DNA from: Streptomyces sp. Sge12
GTDB taxonomy: Bacteria; Actinomycetota; Actinomycetes; Streptomycetales; Streptomycetaceae
Assembly: GCF_002080455.1 (NCBI RefSeq)
Contig: NZ_CP020555.1
Location: forward strand, 6,934,501-6,998,500
Length of the DNA stretch: 64,000 nt
Reading direction: 5' to 3'
Shown: piece by piece, positions 49,901 to 57,200 of the stretch
How the letters are laid out: every line of letters begins with the position of its first letter
Position numbering within the stretch: the first letter of the stretch is position 1
The notes under the pieces: generated by a model
The model's input: only the letters and a program-made list of their open reading frames with translations
What the model was told of the DNA's origin: nothing
The model's database searches: none
Program-made: the position numbers and the translations under genes

Positions 49901-50881
49901 GAGGAGACCGAACTGGGCGCACCCGTCTACGGCATCTCCCAGACCCCGCAGGTCTCCCTCGACTTCCAGGTCTTCGAGAAGCCCGACGGCCTCACCTTCA
50001 ACTGGGACTTCCTGCCCGCCGTCTACCCCGACGGCCTCATCGACGCCATGTTCGAGGAGTTCACCGGGCTGCTGGAGGCCCTCGGCGAGGACGAGGTCTG
50101 GGAGCGCCACTCCCCGCCGCCCGGCGACGAGAGCGCCGCCCCCGGCACGGCGGAGGAACGCGACACCGGCGACGCCTGGGAGCGGTACTGGGCGGGGATC
50201 CGGCGCACGGGACGCGGCGGCGACGTCATCTGGGACGCCGACAGCGGCGAGGAGTTCCACTGGCTGCTGGGCCAGGCGCAGCGCCACTTCCGCAGCGGCC
50301 TGCCGGTCATCGACCTGGGCTGCGGAAACGGCCGCTACAGCCGCGAACTCGCCCCGCACTACCCCTCGGTCATCGGCGTCGACGTCTCGGCCAGCGCCAT
50401 CGAGCACGCCAGGCGCGAGGCCGAGGGCGTCGCGAACGTCGACTACCTCGCGATCGACATGACCGACGCCGAGCAGGCCGCCGTCCTGGGGGAGGGGCCG
50501 TACAACATCTTCGTCCGCGGTGTCTTCCACGTCCTGGACGGCGAGGCCCGGTCCCGGCTCGCCGCCGTCGCCGACCGGCTGCTGGGCAGCGAGGGCACCC
50601 TGATCGTCCACGAGCCCGACTACTCCAGCAACTCCTTCGGCTACCTCGGCTTCGTCGGCGGCAAGCGCGGCCGCGCCGAGGACCTGGTCGGCCCGCTGGA
50701 GGCGGCCGGGGTCCGGCACTCGCACCGCTTCACCCGCCCCGAACTGGCCGAGGCGTTCGGCGCGGACGCCTGGGAGGTCGTGGAGGACGAGGCGATAGAA
50801 CTGCACGCGATCGACCCCCAGTCGGACGCGGACGCCCTGCGGCTGCCCGGCTACTACGCGGTACTGCGCCGCAGGCGCTGA
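46943..50881 (+). CDS. NRPS: A-PCP-heterocyclization-methyltransferase
   Basis: A 1312-residue NRPS. (1) A domain, about 20-520 (LIYTSGSTGTPKAV, YDTGDLARR, SDSQVKIRGFRVELGEVE, LPNGKVDRR). (2) PCP with Ser566 (ELGGHSLLAF). (3) A cyclization-type condensation domain, about 625-1040, opening FPLTESQQALWIGR, with the DxxxxDxxS motif DFLVADAWS (D761, D766, S769) in place of HHxxxDG, and the Cy motifs MTSLAG and GISQTPQVSLDFQ. (4) A class I SAM methyltransferase, about 1060-1312 (VIDLGCGNGRY at 1122-1132). The A pocket lacks Asp235: GFAVQIMEW reads A-V-M at 235/236/239, and the core motif is YGTTETTN. It may therefore activate a non-amino acid such as an aryl acid. Methyl target unknown. GTG start. 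Confidence 0.88.
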   Translation: MTTALVDFNRSDAAFPATGYPQLLAEQAARTPRATALAQGDRSWTYAELEAATNRLAHALIARGAVAGTRVGLCYPRSAEYVIGSLAILKTGAAIVALDPVNPDDRLAAMIADAAPLLVLTPADLGRRIPEDVPRAEVATAGQGQPDTAPAVVTGPDTVSHLIYTSGSTGTPKAVLERHGALTNLVHWTTRAYGVRPGDRASWMSTPGFAVQIMEWLAYLPAGAAIHIPEAGQAQTPEQIRDWLAGEGITHTMLVAALAEPAWGLDWPADTALRILVTTAERVHSWPPVDTPFRVVMTYGTTETTNVLSCLDLGAGIDFTSQATSDEVRTTRQVPVGVPIANLRVHLLDEDGRPVPEGEVGRLHVSGAGVAAGYHGRPELTAAKFHPNFVADDPHPVLYDTGDLARRREDGAVELLGRSDSQVKIRGFRVELGEVETHIARLADIGEAVVVTQERGPGDKRLIAYVSPAGAAEPDPAAVRADVARTLPYYMVPATVVVLPVLPRLPNGKVDRRSLPEPPEGRDAVGAGYEAPRNEVEDGIGRLWAEVFRTEGVGIHDNFFELGGHSLLAFQLIDEIRRRYSVELSLSDLSTCPTVAELATLVTTERTGGRHSFGGLPAIVPDPAARFEPFPLTESQQALWIGRGGLVELGNVGCHGYFEWESEQLDVARFEGAWRRLVERHDALRTRVLPDGTQQVFEEIPAYTIPVIDFGALDEESRGAELAALRERLSHQVLDGDSWPLFDVRISLLGGGRARIHLCLDFLVADAWSYFQVLIPDLVTYYVEPGAELAPLELTFRDYVLAVGNSLRDSELYRRSEWYWRDRLATLPPAPGLPERPADAPELPVRFERRSHVVAPELWTRIQERAHAREVTPSGVLAAAYAEVLGRAAGQARFTINFPLFNRLPLHPQVNALLADTTTTLLLAVEQTDHTFAGRAQAVQRRLWADLEHRYFSGVQVLRELTKLRGSLAPAMPVVMTSLAGHPPQYEETELGAPVYGISQTPQVSLDFQVFEKPDGLTFNWDFLPAVYPDGLIDAMFEEFTGLLEALGEDEVWERHSPPPGDESAAPGTAEERDTGDAWERYWAGIRRTGRGGDVIWDADSGEEFHWLLGQAQRHFRSGLPVIDLGCGNGRYSRELAPHYPSVIGVDVSASAIEHARREAEGVANVDYLAIDMTDAEQAAVLGEGPYNIFVRGVFHVLDGEARSRLAAVADRLLGSEGTLIVHEPDYSSNSFGYLGFVGGKRGRAEDLVGPLEAAGVRHSHRFTRPELAEAFGADAWEVVEDEAIELHAIDPQSDADALRLPGYYAVLRRRR

Positions 50882-51540
50882 TGGCCGCTGCCGCACCGGC
50901 CGGTCTCGCGCTGGCCGGGCCGACCGCAGTGGTGCTGGCCGCGGCCGGGGACGTACGGGAGCTGCTGACCCGTACCGAACTGGACCGGGCCGGCGCCCTC
51001 CGGTCGGCCGGCGACCGGGACGACTTCCTGGCCGCGCACGCACTGGTCCGGCTCTGCGCCGGGCGGCTCCTCGGCCGCCCGGCGCAGGGCCTCACCGTCG
51101 TTCAGAGCTGCGGGAGCTGCGACCGGCCGCACGGCAGGCCGCGGCTCGTCGAGGCACCCGCTACCGGCATCAGCCTCGCCCACACCCGCGGCTGGGTCGC
51201 GGCCGCCGCGGCCCCCGGAGTCGTCGGTGTGGACGTGGAGACGCTCGACGGCCACCCGCTGGACCGGCGGGTGGCCGAGGCCGTCTGCAGCGAGGAGGAA
51301 CTGGTCGCCGTACGGGCGGACGAGGACCCGCAGCGCGCCTTCCTGCGCCAGTGGGTACGAAAGGAGTCCCTGGTCAAGGTCGGGGCGGCCGCGCTCGACG
51401 CGGCGGCCGGCCTCGACATTCCCGTGTACGGGCAGCAGCCGCCCCGCTGGCGCGGCTGGCGGCTGCTGGACTGGGGCGGTGAGCGGGCCGTCGGATGCGT
51501 GGCGGCCCGCGTGGAGATGCGGCTGCGGCTGCTCGGCTGA
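50881..51540 (+). CDS. Sfp-type 4'-phosphopantetheinyl transferase
   Basis: A 219-residue PPTase. Core motifs: GVDVET (Mg-binding D118, E120) and WVRKESLVK (W158 to K166), with ISLAHTRGWVA before them. It attaches phosphopantetheine to the PCP serines of the cluster. The ATG shares a base with the preceding stop (TGATG). Presence of a dedicated PPTase supports a self-contained cluster. Confidence 0.9.
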   Translation: MAAAAPAGLALAGPTAVVLAAAGDVRELLTRTELDRAGALRSAGDRDDFLAAHALVRLCAGRLLGRPAQGLTVVQSCGSCDRPHGRPRLVEAPATGISLAHTRGWVAAAAAPGVVGVDVETLDGHPLDRRVAEAVCSEEELVAVRADEDPQRAFLRQWVRKESLVKVGAAALDAAAGLDIPVYGQQPPRWRGWRLLDWGGERAVGCVAARVEMRLRLLG

Positions 51541-51552
51541 AAGACTGGACCC

Positions 51553-52614
51553 GTGGAACGACGTACGACCGACCGGCTGCTCAGGGCGCGCGCACAGGCG
51601 ATCGGGGGCGAGGTCCGGGAGGATACGGTCGCCGCCGTCCTCGACCGGGTGCTGGCCGTGCAGGCCCAGGACCTGCCCGCGGCGGAGCTCGGCCTGCGGG
51701 CGCGGGCGCGCGGGCTGACCCAGGACGCGGTGCGCCGGGCCACCGACACCGAACGCAGCGCCGTGCGCGGCTGGTTCATGCGCGGCACCCTCCAACTGGT
51801 GCCGGCCGCCGACGCCCGCTGGCTGCTCGCCCTCTTCGGCCCGGTCTACCTCGCCCTCGCCGCCCGGCGGCTGCGCGAACTCGGCCTCGACGAGTCCCTG
51901 TGCACCCGCTCCGAGCGGCTCATCACCGAAGCGATCGACGGCGAGGGGCCGTTGACGCGCGCCCGGCTCACCGACCTGCTCACCACCCTCGGGGTGGAAC
52001 CGAAGGGGCAGGCCGCCTTCCACCTGATCCGCCGAACCGCGCTGGCCGGCCGCATCTGCCACGGACCGCAGCAGGGCGGCGAGGCCACCTTCGTCCTCCT
52101 CGACGACTGGCTGCCCGCCAGCGGCCCGCTGCCCTTCACCGGAGCCGCCGCCGAACGCGAACTCGCGCGCCGCTACCGCGCCGCGTACGGACCCTCCGAC
52201 GCCCTGGACTTCGTCCACTGGTCGGGCCTCAAGGCCACCACGGGCAAGAACGCGTGGGCCGCCGTACGGGACACCGGGCCCGAGCCGGCGCCCACCCCGG
52301 GGGAACCCGACGTACGCCTGCTGCCTGCCTACGACAACTACCTGGTCGGCTACCGCAGCCGGGACCTGTCCGTGCCCGCCGAGCACGAACGGCGGGTGTG
52401 GCCCGGCGGCGGGCAGATCCGGGCCACCGTGCTGGTCGACGGCCTGGCCGTCGGCACCTGGTCGGGCGGCCGCCGCGGGGCGCCGGTGACCGTCGAACCC
52501 TTCCCCGGGACGGAGCCCCACAGCCCGGCCGTGGCCGCCGGAATCGCCCGCGAGAGCGCCGACATCGCACGGTTCTCCAGCGGAACTCATCGCCTGTCTA
52601 CAAGCGGTCTATAG
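51553..52614 (+). CDS. HTH_42 winged-helix protein, AlkZ-like DNA glycosylase (probable self-resistance)
   Basis: A 353-residue member of the HTH_42 (PF06224) family: VAAVLDRVLAVQAQDLPAAE near the N terminus, GWFMRGTLQLVPAADARWLL near 75-95, winged-helix repeats, then LLPAYDNYLVGYRSRDL and the C-terminal TVLVDGLAVGTWSGG. The family includes AlkZ, the DNA glycosylase that protects the azinomycin producer by removing its DNA adducts, and E. coli YcaQ/AlkX. AlkZ has a catalytic QxQ motif (YcaQ has QxD); here it is Q37-A-Q39. It starts with GTG 12 bases after the PPTase gene, inside the NRPS operon. Self-resistance to a DNA-alkylating product is the best reading; a non-catalytic family member is the alternative. 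Confidence 0.8.
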   Translation: MERRTTDRLLRARAQAIGGEVREDTVAAVLDRVLAVQAQDLPAAELGLRARARGLTQDAVRRATDTERSAVRGWFMRGTLQLVPAADARWLLALFGPVYLALAARRLRELGLDESLCTRSERLITEAIDGEGPLTRARLTDLLTTLGVEPKGQAAFHLIRRTALAGRICHGPQQGGEATFVLLDDWLPASGPLPFTGAAAERELARRYRAAYGPSDALDFVHWSGLKATTGKNAWAAVRDTGPEPAPTPGEPDVRLLPAYDNYLVGYRSRDLSVPAEHERRVWPGGGQIRATVLVDGLAVGTWSGGRRGAPVTVEPFPGTEPHSPAVAAGIARESADIARFSSGTHRLSTSGL

Positions 52615-52650
52615 TCCCGGAATTCATAACCGGACCCTAACTCCGGGTCC
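52610..52650 (+). promoter_or_regulatory. Possible promoter and inverted repeat before the MFS gene
   Basis: TATAGT (52610-52615) overlaps the stop codon of the preceding gene and could be a -10 box, though no good -35 lies 17 bases upstream. Just downstream an inverted repeat, GGACCC (52632-52637) and GGGTCC (52645-52650), may be an operator or a weak terminator. The region is noticeably richer in A and T than its surroundings. Confidence 0.35.
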
Positions 52651-52703
52651 CTAGCTTGAGTGCCGTCCGACAATTCCGTACCCAATCAGAAAAGGGCGTC
52701 GAC

Positions 52704-53978
52704 ATGGCACTCGGTCGGCATTCCGATTTCAATCGCCTGTGGTTCGGGCAGACCGTCAGCAACTTCGGCGACAAGATCTCCCTTCTCGCACTGCCGACCC
52801 TCGCGGTCGTGGTGCTGGACGGCGGAGCCTTGGAGGTCGGCGTGCTCGGCGCGCTGCGCTTCCTCCCGTTCCTGCTGCTCGCCCCGTTCGCGGGGCTCGT
52901 GGCCGACCGGGTCTCGCGGCGCACCGTCATGATCGTCGCCGACCTGGGCCGCTTCCTGGCCCTCGGCACGATTCCGCTGGCGTTCGCCCTCGATTCCGTC
53001 AGCATGACCCACGTCTACATCGTGGCCGCCCTCACCGGTGTCCTCACCACCTTCTTCGAGGTCTCCTACCAGTCCTGGCTGCCCCAGCTCATCGGCACCG
53101 AGAACCTCATCGAAGGCAATACGAAACTCCAGATCAGCCGAAGCGTCGCGGAAGCGGTCGGAGCCGGCGCCGGTGGCGCGCTCATCCAGGTCCTCGGCGC
53201 CGCCCGCGCGATCACCGCCGACGCGTTCACCTTCCTCATCTCGCTGCTCGCCCTCCTCGTCATCCGCCACCGGGACGTGCGCGAGCGGACCGAGGAGCGG
53301 AAGGCCTCCGCCAAGGCGGAGATGAAGGAGGGCATGAAGACCCTCTTCGGCAACCCGGTCCTGCGCGGCCTGTTCACCGCCAACGTCGTGGTCAACCTCG
53401 GTGCCGCGATGGGTGACGCGCTCCTGATCGTCTACGCCTACAAGGTGCTGGACCTCAGCCCCGGCCAGGTCGGCATCGCCTTCGCCGTCATGTCGGTCTT
53501 CGTCATCGTCGGCGCCGTGCTCTCCGAGGTGGTCTCCAAGAGCCTCTCCGTGGGCCGCCTCCTGGTGATCACCGCCGTCGTCCTCGGCGCCGGCTACATC
53601 CTGGTCCCGACGGGCGGCGCGGTCGGCGGCTTCGTCGGACTGATCGTGGTCCAGGCCGTCATCGGCTTCGTCTCGCCGATGTTCGACATCCACGTCCTCA
53701 GCCTCGTCCAGGGGGTCACCCCGAACGAGCAGATGGGCCGCGTCAGCGGCACCGCGCTCTCCGCGGTCTACGGCGCCCTGTCCCTCGGCTACTTCGCCGG
53801 CGGCGCGCTCGGCGAGGGGATCGGTCTGACCGGCGGCCTCGCGGTGGCCGGCGCCGTCACCATCGTCGGCGGCCTGACCCTGCTGGGCGGCCCGGTGTCC
53901 AAGATCAAGGAAATGCCCGTCGGCGACAGCGCCGGCGAGGAGGCCCCGGCCGCGGACGAGGCCAGGATCACCGCCTGA
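52704..53978 (+). CDS. MFS exporter of the NRPS cluster
   Basis: A 424-residue major facilitator of the enterobactin-exporter-like (MFS_3) group with about twelve helices: FNRLWFGQTVSNFGDKISLLALPTLAVVVL, ADRVSRRTVMIVADLGRF (cytoplasmic loop motif), EVSYQSWLPQLIGTENLIEGN and TPNEQMGRVSGTALSAVYGALSLG. ATG 52704 starts just before the first helix, behind gaaaaggg. Likely exports the peptide product; it follows the resistance gene. A strong hairpin ends it. Confidence 0.9.
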   Translation: MALGRHSDFNRLWFGQTVSNFGDKISLLALPTLAVVVLDGGALEVGVLGALRFLPFLLLAPFAGLVADRVSRRTVMIVADLGRFLALGTIPLAFALDSVSMTHVYIVAALTGVLTTFFEVSYQSWLPQLIGTENLIEGNTKLQISRSVAEAVGAGAGGALIQVLGAARAITADAFTFLISLLALLVIRHRDVRERTEERKASAKAEMKEGMKTLFGNPVLRGLFTANVVVNLGAAMGDALLIVYAYKVLDLSPGQVGIAFAVMSVFVIVGAVLSEVVSKSLSVGRLLVITAVVLGAGYILVPTGGAVGGFVGLIVVQAVIGFVSPMFDIHVLSLVQGVTPNEQMGRVSGTALSAVYGALSLGYFAGGALGEGIGLTGGLAVAGAVTIVGGLTLLGGPVSKIKEMPVGDSAGEEAPAADEARITA

Positions 53979-53998
53979 CCGGCACACCAGGGGGAGCG

Positions 53999-54030
53999 GG
54001 AGTGGGTGCCTGCCGAACGGCACCCACTCC
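53999..54030. terminator. Hairpin terminator after the MFS gene
   Basis: A perfect 12-bp stem (GGAGTGGGTGCC 53999-54010, GGCACCCACTCC 54019-54030) with an 8-base loop. It probably separates the upstream operon (ALDH to MFS) from the downstream NRPS operon starting at 54201. Confidence 0.8.
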
Positions 54031-54200
54031 GCACCGCGCCCCGCGCCCCACCCCGTACCCCCGCACCCGCACCAGGGGGCACAGCCGTACCCGCACGTGC
54101 TCCCGTACCCGCCCGAACGCCCAGCGCCGCGCACCCGCGGCGCCACCTCGCCGTATTCCTCTCCCGACTCCCGACTCCCGAAGACGCACGGAGGCTCAAG
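54031..54200. other. C-rich intergenic leader of the second NRPS operon
   Basis: About 170 bases of C-rich, strongly biased sequence without a recognisable gene. It contains a short direct repeat (cgactcc twice, near 54165-54180) and ends in the ribosome binding site cggagg (54189-54194). A promoter for the NRPS operon should be here because a terminator precedes it, but I see no convincing -35/-10 pair. Confidence 0.4.
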
Positions 54201-57200
54201 GTGAGCGAGTCCCTCGCCGAACGCATAGCCGCACTGCCGAAGTCCCGCCGGGCACTGTTCCAGGCCCTGACGGGCGGCCGGGGCGGCGGACGCGCCGCCG
54301 TACGGGAGGACCCCGAGCCGGCACCCCGTGATCCCGCCGACCCGCCCGTGCTCTCCTTCGCACAGCGCCGGCTCTGGTTCATCGACCAGTTGCAGCCCGG
54401 CAGCCCCGCCTACAACGTGCCCGTGGCCACCCGCATCCGCGGCCCGCTCGACGTCCCCGCCCTGCACGCGGCACTCCAGGACATCGTGGACCGCCACGAG
54501 GTGCTGCGGACCGTCTACACCTACCACGAGGGCGCCACCGAGGCCGTGCCCCGCGTCGTGGACGGCTACCGGCTGCCCCTGCCGCTGACCGAACTCCCCG
54601 ACGAGGCGGCGGCCCGGCCGTTCTACGACGCCGACGCGGGCGCCCCCTTCGACCTGGCCGGCGCCGTCCCGCTGCGGGCCCGGCTCGGCCGGATCGGCCC
54701 CGAGGACCACGTCCTCGTCCTCAACCTGCACCACATCGTCACCGACGGCTGGTCCATGCGCGTCCTCTACACCGAACTGGAGCGCGCCTACGCCGCCCGT
54801 ACCGGGGCACCCGCCGAGACGGCGCCCCCGCTCGCCCTCCAGTACGCCGACTTCGCCACCTGGCAGCGCCGCCGCGTCAGCGGGGACCGGCTGGAGAGCC
54901 TCACCTCCTTCTGGCGGGAGGAACTGGCCGGCGCCACCCCCGTGGACCTGCCCACCGACCGGCCCAGACCCCCCGTCTTCGGCCACGCGGGCGCCTCCCG
55001 CTACATCGACCTCCCGCCCCGGCTCATCGCCCGGCTGCGGGAGTTCGGCAAGTCCGAGGGCGCCACCCTCTACATGACGATGCTGGCCGGCTTCGCCGCC
55101 ACCCTGCGCCGCTGGACCGGCCAGGAGGACATCGTCGTCGGCACCTCGGTCTCCGGCCGCGACCACCCGGCCTTCGGCGACCTCATCGGCTTCTTCGTCA
55201 ACACCCTGCCGCTGCGCATCAGAACCGGTGGCGACCCCGGCTTCGCCGAACTGGTCCGCGCCACCCGCCACACCACGCTCCAGGCGTACGCGCACCAGGA
55301 ACTGCCCTTCGACCTGATCGTCGACGCCCTCGGACTGCCCCGCGACCCCAGCCGGCCGCCGCTCACCTCCGTGATGTTCCTCCTCGACGAGACCCCGGAC
55401 GCCGCGCCGGGCCTCGCGGGCGTCGCCACCGAGCCCATCGACTTCTCCTCGCACGCCACCAAGTACGACCTGATGATCAGCGTGCACGACACCGGCACCG
55501 CCGTCCGCGCCCTCGTCGAATACCCCACCGCCCTGTTCGACGCCGCGACCGTGGACCGGCTCCTCGGCCACTTCCTCACCACCCTGGAAGGGGCCGTCGA
55601 CCGCCCGGACGCCCCGCTGTCCGCCCTGCCGCTGCTCACCGAGGGCGAGCGCCGGGCCGCCCTGGACGACTGGAACGCCACCCGCGCCCCCTTCCCCCAG
55701 GACGCCTGCCTGCACCAGCTGTTCGAGCAGCACGCCGACCGGCGGCCCGACGCGCCCGCCGTGATCCTCGGCGGCCTCGGCGGCTGGAACATCACCTACC
55801 GGGAGCTGGAGGAGCGCGCCAACCGGCTCGCGCACCGGCTCGCCCTGGCCGGCGCCGGCCCCGACCGGACCGTGGCCCTGTGCCTGCGCCGGGGTCCCGC
55901 ACTGGTCACCGCGATCCTCGCCGTCCTCAAGGCCGGCGGGGCCTACGTCCCCCTCGACCCGGACTACCCGGCCGAGCGCCTGGCGCTGCTGCTGCGGGAC
56001 TCCGCACCGCCCATCGTCGTCTCCGACGCGGAGCTGATCGGCCGGCTGCCCGTCCCCGCCGGCACCGAGCAGGTGCTCCTGGACACCGACCGGGCCGCGC
56101 TCGCCGAGCTGCCCGCGACCCGGCCGGCCGTCCCCGTCACCTCCCGGGACCTGGCCTACGTCATCTTCACCTCGGGCTCCACCGGCACGCCCAAGGGCAT
56201 CGCCCTGGAACACCGCGGTGTGGTCAACAACATCCTCGACCTCAACCGCTCGTACGGCATCGGGCCCGGCGACTCGGTCCTCGCCCTGTCCTCGCCCAGC
56301 TTCGACATGAGCGTCTACGAAACCCTCGGCATCCTGGCCGCGGGCGGCACGCTCGTCCTGCCCGACCCGGCCGCCGCCAAGGACCCGGCCCACTGGGCCG
56401 ACCTGGTGCACCGGCACGGCGTCACCGTGTGGAACTCGGCCCCGGCGCTCCTGGGGCTCCTCACCGACCAGCTCGAACACGCCGGCGGGCCCCGGCTGCC
56501 GAAGCTGCGCACCGCGTTCCTCGGCGGCGACTGGATCCCCGTCACCCAGCCCGACCGGATCCGCGCCTTCGCGCCCGGCCTGTCCTTCGTCGCGCTCGGC
56601 GGGGCGACGGAAGCCTCCATCCACTCGGTGGAGTTCCCCGTCGGCCGGGTCGATCCGCAGTGGACGAAGCTCCCCTACGGGCGGCCCATGGCCAACCAGC
56701 TCACCTACATCCTCGACCCGAACGACCGCCTCGTCCCCGTCGGCGTCCCCGGTGAACTCCACCTCGGCGGCGTCGGACTGGCCCGCGGCTACCTGGGCCG
56801 GCCCGAACTGACCGAGGAGAAGTTCGTCCGCGTCGAACTGGAGCCCGGTCGCACCGAACGGCTCTACCGCACCGGAGACCTGGCCCGCTACGGCGCCGAC
56901 GGCACCATCGAACTCCTCGGCCGCACCGACTTCCGCATCAAGCTCAACGGACTGCGCATCGAGCCGGGCGAGGTCGAGAGCGCCCTGCGCGAGCGCCCCG
57001 GGGTCCGCGAGGCTGTCGTCGCCGCGCGCCGCACCGCCGGCTCCGACCGGCTCGTCGGCTACGTGGTGCCCGAGGAGGGCGCCGGCCTCGACCCCGCGGC
57101 GCTGCGCACCGCGCTCGCCACCGTCCTGCCGCCGCACTGCGTCCCCGCCGAACTGGTCCTGCTGGAGCGGCTGCCGCTGAGCCCCAACGGCAAGGTGGAC

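Noticed and set aside
46489..50880. Long plus-strand frame running from the P450 into the PPTase
   Set aside because: Only its last 220 codons (the PPTase, from 50881) are real; the rest is an Arg/Pro/Gly-rich shifted frame across the P450 and NRPS genes.
45158..51043. A 1961-codon open frame on the minus strand
   Set aside because: It is antisense to the P450 and A-PCP-Cy-MT genes, has no domain, and is compositionally biased in the same way.
54006..54200. N-terminal extension of the C-A-PCP-TE gene
   Set aside because: The extra residues are Pro/Arg/Ala-rich and overlap a terminator hairpin region; GTG 54201 has a good ribosome binding site and aligns with the starts of the neighbouring NRPS proteins.
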